From assembly GCA_017508965.1 (NCBI GenBank), contig JAFWQT010000111.1, forward strand, positions 1 through 39,528: a DNA stretch of 39,528 nucleotides. Reading direction: 5' to 3'. Of this stretch, positions 34,267 through 39,528 are shown one piece after another. The notes below the pieces were generated by a model that made no database searches, was not told the origin of the DNA, and saw only the letters and a list, made by a program, of their open reading frames with translations. Every line of letters begins with the position of its first letter. The first letter of the stretch is position 1. Position numbers and translations under genes: made by a program. The DNA is from Prevotella sp. (GTDB taxonomy: Bacteria; Bacteroidota; Bacteroidia; Bacteroidales; Bacteroidaceae).

Positions 34267-35421
34267 TTATTTGATGATACGTTTGCGGATGCCCTTGGCC
34301 GTCTGCTCGATGTAGATGCCACTGGCGGGATGGCTGACGCGCTGGCCGCTGATGTTGTAATACTCCGCATTACCTTCGGCCTGTGCATCATTGCCAATGG
34401 CCTGGATACCAGTAGACTTCCTGTCGGTCAGCTGGAACGTTGCAGCCACGGGGAAGTGGTCGCTCAGCGCCTTGCCATTATGCTTGAAGCCTTCCATGTC
34501 GCGACTATACGACAGAGGCTTGAGACTCATGCTGGCCGATGCTGGATTGATGTAGAGAATCTTGTCGAGCGACTCGCCGCCGTGCTCTTCTTCACGGTCG
34601 TCGCGCACGCGGTTGTCCTCCTGATAGTCGGGGAACTTGCCTTTGTTCTGCAGTTCCACCCACACGTCGGCTATCGTGGCCTTGCCCGAGGCGTTGATGG
34701 CATCAATGAAATCCTCCTTCGCCTTGTCGCGAAAATAGAATGTGTTGAAGTCGCCCAAGACGATGACGGGGCGGTCGTCCAGCCGGTTCAATATTTCATC
34801 GCGCAACTGCTTCCGCTGGTTCTGGCGGGCGGCGCGGTCGGGACCGGCCTTGCCTTCCTCGGTGTCAAGGTCGTCCTCGGCATCCATGTGCACGTCGTAA
34901 ACCACCAGCTGCATCCCGTTTGCCAGCGTCACCTCATAGCGGCGGAAGCCCTTGGTGGCCAGCAGGTCGTTGTTGTGGCTGAACTTTCCGAATCCGTCGG
35001 CCCATGCCGTGCGCTGTCCGGCCGACACGTTGTGGCCGTTCTTCCAGCAGGCCATCAGTCCGTCGCACTCGAAACGATGGTTCTGCAGGTGCAGGAAGTC
35101 TACCTTATGGCCTTCGAGCCCGACGTCGCCGCTCCATGTGTCAAACCGATAGTTATCCTCCATCACGATTGACAGTTCCTCGTGATAGTTGAAATCCTCC
35201 TGCAGGAACATCAGGTCGTAGTCCTTCTTCAGCAGGTACTTGCCAATGCGCACCGTGCCCGGGCTGCCAGGTCCTTCGGCATTGACGTTGAACACCAGAA
35301 TCTTCTGGGGCAGTCCGTCGATGTTCAGCGTGGCAATGCTGAACTGCTCCGTCTGCTGGGCCTGCCCCGAAACAGCCATGCCAAGCGCCACGACTGCCGA
35401 GAGAATGTGTCTTTTAAACAT
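34267..35421 (-). CDS. Secreted endonuclease/exonuclease/phosphatase-fold hydrolase
   Basis: 384 residues from the ATG at 35419-35421 (an ATG three codons upstream at 35430 is equally possible). Signal peptide (HILSAVVALGMAVSGQAQ). The DNase I-like / sphingomyelinase-type fold is shown by SIATLNIDGLP, LMFLQEDFN (metal-binding Glu), VVYDVHMDAEDD, VIVLGDFNTFYF, SLDKILYIN and ALSDHFPVAA (catalytic His). Ends in the sorting-type tail YNISGQRVSHPASGIYIEQT. Probable extracellular phosphodiesterase; substrate could be nucleic acid, phospholipid or inositol phosphate. Its own promoter is at 35470-35477. Confidence 0.82.
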   Translation of the reverse strand: MFKRHILSAVVALGMAVSGQAQQTEQFSIATLNIDGLPQKILVFNVNAEGPGSPGTVRIGKYLLKKDYDLMFLQEDFNYHEELSIVMEDNYRFDTWSGDVGLEGHKVDFLHLQNHRFECDGLMACWKNGHNVSAGQRTAWADGFGKFSHNNDLLATKGFRRYEVTLANGMQLVVYDVHMDAEDDLDTEEGKAGPDRAARQNQRKQLRDEILNRLDDRPVIVLGDFNTFYFRDKAKEDFIDAINASGKATIADVWVELQNKGKFPDYQEDNRVRDDREEEHGGESLDKILYINPASASMSLKPLSYSRDMEGFKHNGKALSDHFPVAATFQLTDRKSTGIQAIGNDAQAEGNAEYYNISGQRVSHPASGIYIEQTAKGIRKRIIK

Positions 35422-35469
35422 ACTTATCATTACGATTTGTTTGGTTACCAGATAGTTAAATACTGCGTG

Positions 35470-35477
35470 CAAAGATA
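35470..35477 (-). promoter_or_regulatory. Promoter -7 element of the EEP-hydrolase-surface protein unit
   Basis: TATCTTTGC on the minus strand about 50 bases before the start, suggesting that the last three genes of the cluster can be made apart from the riboswitch-controlled btuB-btuG transcript. Confidence 0.6.
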
Positions 35478-35561
35478 ATAATAAATTCGCAAAGCTGTTT
35501 CTGCAAAATGTTAAAAAAGCGGGAATCCCTGCTTTCCCCTACAACATAGACGCACAACTCC

Positions 35562-36758
35562 CTAAAACGAAGAATCCACGAAAACGGCATGGGCGGGAAT
35601 GTCGCCGGTGCGGACGCTCCAGTCGAATGTTCCGTCGGCCTTGAAGTGGAACAATTCGCCACTCGACACATAGTTCTTGGCATCCATCAGGTAGAAATCC
35701 TTGTCCATGGGATTGACAATCAGTCCATAGGGCATCCGGATATTGTTCAGTTCGGGAGCATCCGTCAGACGGTCAGCCACCACCCGATGACTTCGCACGT
35801 TGACGATGCCATAGCTGACGGTGTTGCGCTGTAACTCGTTGCTCCATTGCGTGCCTATATAATATAAGGAGTCGCCCACGATGCACATCTCGCTGATGGA
35901 CAGTTCCAAAGAATCACCCACGGCCGCTATCCCGTCGCTGCTCTGCTGCAGGCAATAGACGCGCGGAGGCACCTCTTCGTAGTTTCCGCGCGACGTTACC
36001 CACAGCTGTCCGTATCGGTCAACACGACAGCGGTGCAGGTTAAGCCCCACGTCGATTGTCTGCTCCACCCGGAACCTGTCCAGGTCGACCACGCTCACCC
36101 GGTGGTCATACTCAGGTGGCATATAGCCGCCGCTGTTGGCCACATAGAGTTTCCCGTCAACAATGGCCATCTCTTCCGGCTGATAGCCCACTTCCACACG
36201 GTCTACAATCTTTAGCGAAAGGGTGTCAACCTTATACACTACGCCCACCTGCGATTCGTCGCCCATCACCGGACCGGCAAAACTGCTCACGTAGGCAAAA
36301 CCCTTATGGAAAGCCAGATAGCGGCAGTTGGGGATGTCCACTTGTCCTATGCGCCGGGCATCCTTGGCGTAGGCCACCTCCACCTTGTTCGAGCAGTTGA
36401 TGACCATCCAGAGGCGTGAACCATATATCTTGATGTCGTTGCCCACGTCGCCCAGTTCCTTCACTGTGGTGGGATTCTGTGCCGAATAGATGTTGCGGTG
36501 ATACTGTGCTGTGGTCAGGTCCAGGTAGTCGAGCGTGCATTTATTGCTGCCCATATTCCCCTCGCAAAGCACATACATCCCCTTAGTGTTGCCCGAGGTA
36601 ACCGCCTCAGCGCCCGTCTCGTAGGTAGTCGCATAGATAATCGGGTCGTCGGTGCGGCAGGAGGAAAGGAGAAGACCAACTAGAAGACCCACCCCCACCC
36701 TCCCTATGAGGGAGGGAGCAAATACTCTCAGCCTATGTTGTAAATATTTATATGTCAT
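35562..36758 (-). CDS. btuG: BtuG-like cobalamin-binding surface lipoprotein (DUF5074 beta-propeller)
   Basis: 398 residues. Lipoprotein signal with lipobox LLLSSC (C34), then a DUF5074 / YncE-type seven-bladed propeller: VLCEGNMGSNKCTLDYLDL, GNDIKIYGSRLWMVINCSNK, CRYLAFHKGFAYVSSFAG, repeated .V.VDL..F.VE.TI.VG. BtuG proteins cap BtuB on the Bacteroidetes surface and bind cobalamin very tightly; the adjacent riboswitch and btuB support the name. Residues 14-26 of the signal peptide (APSLIGRVGVGLL) are encoded by a GC-rich palindromic repeat, so the repeat supplies part of the hydrophobic core. No later ATG gives a signal, so this start is kept. 135 bases after btuB. Confidence 0.82.
   Translation of the reverse strand: MTYKYLQHRLRVFAPSLIGRVGVGLLVGLLLSSCRTDDPIIYATTYETGAEAVTSGNTKGMYVLCEGNMGSNKCTLDYLDLTTAQYHRNIYSAQNPTTVKELGDVGNDIKIYGSRLWMVINCSNKVEVAYAKDARRIGQVDIPNCRYLAFHKGFAYVSSFAGPVMGDESQVGVVYKVDTLSLKIVDRVEVGYQPEEMAIVDGKLYVANSGGYMPPEYDHRVSVVDLDRFRVEQTIDVGLNLHRCRVDRYGQLWVTSRGNYEEVPPRVYCLQQSSDGIAAVGDSLELSISEMCIVGDSLYYIGTQWSNELQRNTVSYGIVNVRSHRVVADRLTDAPELNNIRMPYGLIVNPMDKDFYLMDAKNYVSSGELFHFKADGTFDWSVRTGDIPAHAVFVDSSF
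36682..36719 (-). repeat. GC-rich palindromic repeat inside the btuG signal-peptide codons
   Basis: 38 bases; on the minus strand it starts GCTCCCTCCCTCATAGGGAG and ends GGGTGGGTCTTCT. It differs at one position from the copy at 36811-36848, which lies in the opposite orientation. It encodes btuG residues 14-26. Confidence 0.85.
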
Positions 36759-36810
36759 TACTTATCTTAATTCAAACTTAGCGTTTATCATTCCGTGCTT
36801 ATCACTAATC

Positions 36811-36880
36811 GCTCCCTCCCTCATAGGGAGGGCGGGGGTGGGTCTTCTATCCCTCATAGGGAGGGCTGGGGTGGGTCTTC
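36811..36880 (+). repeat. Two tandem GC-rich palindromic repeats between btuB and btuG
   Basis: A full copy at 36811-36848 and a shorter one at 36849-36880, both ending GGGTGGGTCTTCT. They are inverted relative to the copy at 36682-36719 and could pair with it in the transcript. Confidence 0.85.
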
Positions 36881-36893
36881 TTCTTTTTTATTT

Positions 36894-38915
36894 TTATATC
36901 CCCCACTCCACCGTCACTCCATAGTTCCGCTTCGGCATCGGATAGTTCAGGATGACGTCGTAGTCCTGCGAAAACAGGTTGTTCACTTCGACGAGCACCT
37001 TCAGCCGGTTGCGCCCTATCTGGAACTGGCGACTCAGCGACAGGTCGCTGGTGTACCACGGCTGCATGTAGTTATACACGATGTTCTCCTGCTGGTTGTA
37101 GCGCTCGCCGGCATACAGGAAACTGTAGTTCAGGTCCCAGTCGTGATAGCTGATACCCAGAATGGCCGAGCCGCTATGCCAGGGGATATAGGGAATCTGG
37201 TCGCGATAGTAGGAGGTGGAAGGGTCGGTCACGTCGCGCGCATCCTGATAGGTGTATTGCACGCGCCCCGACAGCTGCAAGCCCTTCATCGGCGCTATGG
37301 CCAGTTCACCCTCCACGTCGATGCCCTTGATATGTACCTTGCCCAGATTGAGCATTGTCCAACGAAACTGCTGACCTTTGGGATAGGCCACAATCTTGTC
37401 GTGCACGGTGTTATAGTAGGCATCCGTCTGCCAGCGCACATGGCGCAGCAGTCCGTCGGTCCAATCTTTTTCCACCACGAAGCCTACGTTGTATTGCAAG
37501 GCCGACTCCGGCTGCAGCGAGGCATTGCCCAGATCGGTATAGTAGAGGTCGTTGAAGGTAGGCATGCGGTAGCTCTTCTTGGCAAAGGCCCGCAGCGAGA
37601 GCAGCTTGCTCCTCAGCGGATAGGCATTCACGAAGACGGCTGGCGTCAGCGCCCGTTGCGAGGTATGCACCGTTGCCGTGCGCTCGTGACGGGTGTCACC
37701 GATGAACTGTGCCATCAGCGAGCCCTGGATGTTGAACCACGGATGGTTGTAGGCCGTGGCCACCGAGGCATAATGCCCCACGCGGTGCGGACTGACAAAC
37801 GCCCGCATATCGGCATCCAGTTTGTTCCACTTCAGGTCGTAGGCCAGCGATGCACTCCAGCAGGGCAGTATTTCATAGACGTTAGAACTCGACACGAAGA
37901 ATTCCTGCTGGCGGTAGGTGTTGTCCACGCGCAGCGTGGTCGTGTCGCGGTTCACGTAGTGGGTGTTATAGTAGGCATACTTTGCCAGCAGCCGCGTACT
38001 GAAACGCTGTCCCACGCTCTTGTTCAGATAGGCTTGCAGGAAAGTGTTGTGGTCGGCCTGACGCTCGCCGCGCCGCCACACATTGTTCACGATAGCTCCG
38101 GGGATGCCACGCTCAGAATGATACGTGTAGGCCTTCAGGTTCCAGCCGCCGTCGTCAATCAGTCCATACACGTTGGCCTCGGCGCGCATCGCCCACACGT
38201 CGCCGTTATGGCGTGTGGCCGTGGTATCGTAGGCCACGGTGCCGTCCTGGTTCAGGCGACGGTAGCGGAAATCGTATTTACCGCTCGACGAGATAAACTC
38301 CGCATTCACCGACGAACTCACCATTCGCGACAGCCGCTGCTCCCAGAGCGTGGAAAGACGGAAATGGTCGCTTGAGGCATATTTCGTCTTTACCTTCAGG
38401 TTCCAGTCGCGCCCCTCGGTAAACTTCGGCCGGCGTGTCTTGATATACACCGAACCGGCATTGCCGAACTCCGAAGCCGGCTGGAAGATGGCACTCTTCT
38501 GTCCGTTGTAGAGCGTTATCTCATCCACATTGTCCATCGAGAACTGCCCCAGGTCCACCTGTCCGTTCTGCGCATTGCCCAGTTGGATGCCATCGTAGAA
38601 GATGCCCACATGGTTGCTGCCCATCGAGCGGATGTTCACCGTCTTGATGCCCCCCACTCCGCCATAGTCCTTCAGCTGCAGACCGGCAAAATAGCGCAGG
38701 GCATCGGCAATGTTGTGCGCGTTCAGCCGCTCCAGTTCCTTCCCTTTCATGGTGTGCGAGGGAATCACCTCGCGGTAAGTCAGGTTCTGGGTAATAACCA
38801 CCTCGCCGACATGCTGGATGCTGTCGAATGCCGTCTTGCGGCCAGACTTCGGCTGTGCTGCCGCAAAGACTACCACAAAGCACATCAGTGCAGAAATGGC
38901 AATGCCTCTCATCAT
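36894..38915 (-). CDS. btuB: BtuB-like TonB-dependent corrinoid receptor
   Basis: About 673 residues from the ATG at 38913-38915, which gives a compact signal peptide (MRGIAISALMCFVVVFAAAQ). An ATG at 38951 is also possible; any earlier in-frame start would lie inside the riboswitch. After the signal: a short linker, the plug domain (EVVITQNLTYREV, HTMKGKELERLNAHNIADAL, GGVGGIKTVNIRSMGSNHVG, IFYDGIQLGNAQNGQVDLGQ) and a 22-strand-type barrel ending VTVEWGI. It has no carboxypeptidase-like N-terminal extension, as in classical BtuB. Imports cobalamin across the outer membrane using TonB energy, with BtuG as lid. First gene of the riboswitch transcript. Confidence 0.88.
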   Translation of the reverse strand: MMRGIAISALMCFVVVFAAAQPKSGRKTAFDSIQHVGEVVITQNLTYREVIPSHTMKGKELERLNAHNIADALRYFAGLQLKDYGGVGGIKTVNIRSMGSNHVGIFYDGIQLGNAQNGQVDLGQFSMDNVDEITLYNGQKSAIFQPASEFGNAGSVYIKTRRPKFTEGRDWNLKVKTKYASSDHFRLSTLWEQRLSRMVSSSVNAEFISSSGKYDFRYRRLNQDGTVAYDTTATRHNGDVWAMRAEANVYGLIDDGGWNLKAYTYHSERGIPGAIVNNVWRRGERQADHNTFLQAYLNKSVGQRFSTRLLAKYAYYNTHYVNRDTTTLRVDNTYRQQEFFVSSSNVYEILPCWSASLAYDLKWNKLDADMRAFVSPHRVGHYASVATAYNHPWFNIQGSLMAQFIGDTRHERTATVHTSQRALTPAVFVNAYPLRSKLLSLRAFAKKSYRMPTFNDLYYTDLGNASLQPESALQYNVGFVVEKDWTDGLLRHVRWQTDAYYNTVHDKIVAYPKGQQFRWTMLNLGKVHIKGIDVEGELAIAPMKGLQLSGRVQYTYQDARDVTDPSTSYYRDQIPYIPWHSGSAILGISYHDWDLNYSFLYAGERYNQQENIVYNYMQPWYTSDLSLSRQFQIGRNRLKVLVEVNNLFSQDYDVILNYPMPKRNYGVTVEWGI

Positions 38916-38961
38916 ACTTAGTGTCAGCAAGCGCCTATCCTCGAAGCGCATGGTGAATAAA

Positions 38962-39120
38962 AGCCGACGGCAGGTCTTCTGACTTACTCCCCTCTGAAGG
39001 CGCCTTCCCGTCGGACGGACAGTGGCATCGTTGCCTTCACACAATGGGGACTTACAGCTGCGGGACAGTCTGGGATTCTCACCCAATTCCCTTTTCATCG
39101 CACAATGCGAACCAATCAGC
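38962..39120 (-). promoter_or_regulatory. Cobalamin riboswitch controlling btuB-btuG
   Basis: On the minus strand: core AATCCCAGACTGTCCCGCAG followed by CTGTAAGTCCCC, the B12-box segment GATGCCACTGTCCG, CGACGGGAAGGCGCC, and the 3' signature AAGTCAGAAGACCTGCCGTC. All conserved parts of the class are present. It ends just before the ATG at 38951, so control may be at translation if that start is used. Confidence 0.93.
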
Positions 39121-39124
39121 GCTG

Positions 39125-39132
39125 CAAAGATA
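39125..39132 (-). promoter_or_regulatory. Promoter -7 element of the btuB riboswitch transcript
   Basis: TATCTTTGC on the minus strand directly before the aptamer. Confidence 0.7.
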
Positions 39133-39189
39133 CGAAGAAACGAGCGAAGTGCATAACTTTTTATTGAAAAAAGTTGTTACAGAGTCATC

Positions 39190-39261
39190 AAACCCCCTCC
39201 AACCTCCCCGAGGGGAGGCTTCTGAACTCCCCTCCCATCGTAGGGGAGGGGCTGGGGTGGG
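39190..39261. repeat. GC-rich palindromic repeat, long form
   Basis: Two hairpins, CCTCCCCGAGGGGAGG and CTCCCCTCCCATCGTAGGGG, in the same double-hairpin layout as the rnr insertion, ending GGCTGGGGTGGGG. Confidence 0.75.
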
Positions 39262-39465
39262 GTCAGTATTCAGGATGGCTGTACATGGTCGGGCTTCGCC
39301 CTCGAAATTAAATTAAAAATTCATCATGTAAAGGGAGTGCCCTTAGGGCAGAAATCTCAGCGACCGTTGGTTCTCGCCGAGGCGACTTCAGAATAATTCT
39401 AAATATAATTTTAAAAATAATTTCGAGCGAAGCGACCATACAGACCCCACCCCTAACCCCTCCCC
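39243..39465. repeat. Nested inverted repeat at the right end
   Basis: The outer arms are the GC-rich repeat ends (GGGGAGGGGCTGGGGTGGGG at 39243 and its complement, with one indel, ending at 39465). Inside them are CTGTACATGGTCG and CGACCATACAG, then CTTCGCCCTCGAAATTA and TAATTTCGAGCGAAG. The centre (about 39320-39400) has no gene. The downstream repeat continues to about 39505. No coding frame is credible between 39133 and the end of the window. Confidence 0.7.
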
Positions 39466-39528
39466 TTGAGGGGCGGGGAGTTCAAGAGCCTCCCCTCGGG
39501 GAAAGGCTACGGGTAGGCGAGCTTGCTC

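Noticed and set aside
36795-38375. 526-codon plus-strand open frame opposite btuB
   Set aside because: Starts inside the GC-rich repeats and has no recognisable domain; btuB on the minus strand is certain.
38916-39098. N-terminal extension of the btuB frame
   Set aside because: It would translate the riboswitch aptamer; the signal peptide begins at 38915 or 38951.

Overview
The window looks like a chromosome segment of a Prevotella-type member of the Bacteroidales. The evidence is: promoter elements of the TAnnTTTG type (for example TATCTTTG) in front of most transcription units, weak Shine-Dalgarno sequences, short C-terminal sorting-type tails of the form 'YNxxGQRV...GIxIKNGKK' on several secreted proteins, DUF3857, DUF4465 and DUF5074 families, and cobalamin riboswitches in front of outer-membrane uptake genes. 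There are no rRNA or tRNA genes and no CRISPR array that I can see.

Layout. (1) 1-9.1 kb: a tight five-gene minus-strand operon encodes an outer-membrane lipoprotein with a probable beta-barrel, three DUF3857/transglutaminase-like exported proteins (only one keeps the catalytic Cys and His) and a TPR-membrane-HTH regulator. A promoter-plus-60-bp repeat module lies upstream of the operon, and a second copy overlaps its 3' end and precedes an orphan C-terminal tail. (2) 9.2-19 kb: mostly housekeeping genes: D-2-hydroxyacid dehydrogenase, SprT-like metallopeptidase, XerD-type recombinase, a Zn/Cd-type P-ATPase with a separate HMA metallochaperone, aroQ, an O-methyltransferase, a patatin-like lipase and RNase R. 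The rnr gene carries an in-frame 65-bp palindromic repeat insertion bounded by a 4-bp duplication. (3) 19.1-26.6 kb: a giant 2360-residue secreted DUF4465 protein lies downstream of a cobalamin riboswitch. A truncated paralogue of a gene from the second cobalamin locus sits between riboswitch and giant gene, stop-start coupled to it. (4) 26.6-31.4 kb: an AT-richer accessory island. It holds an ORF6N/phospholipase-D-like protein, a small unknown, a DUF3883 nuclease-like protein and a PD-(D/E)xK/DUF4357 protein. Behind them is a non-coding region (about 30845-31312) built as a large dyad: twelve AACTACA heptamers placed in exact mirror symmetry around a core of 22-bp-period GGAACTGAC repeats. 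(5) 31.4-39.1 kb: a second cobalamin locus, made of riboswitch, btuB-like TonB receptor, btuG-like surface lipoprotein, then a secreted endonuclease/phosphatase-fold protein, a secreted lipase-like hydrolase and a surface protein. A palindromic repeat has become part of the btuG signal peptide, and an inverted partner lies in its leader. (6) The right end holds no gene, only a nested inverted repeat of the same GC-rich family.

How they fit together: regions 3 and 5 are two cobalamin-controlled surface units sharing a gene family. Region 4 interrupts them and looks like a defence or mobile cargo insertion. Region 1 is probably an envelope-associated system with its own regulator. The most unusual signals are non-coding: the mirror-symmetric heptamer array, the GC-rich palindrome family that has entered two reading frames, and the duplicated promoter module.
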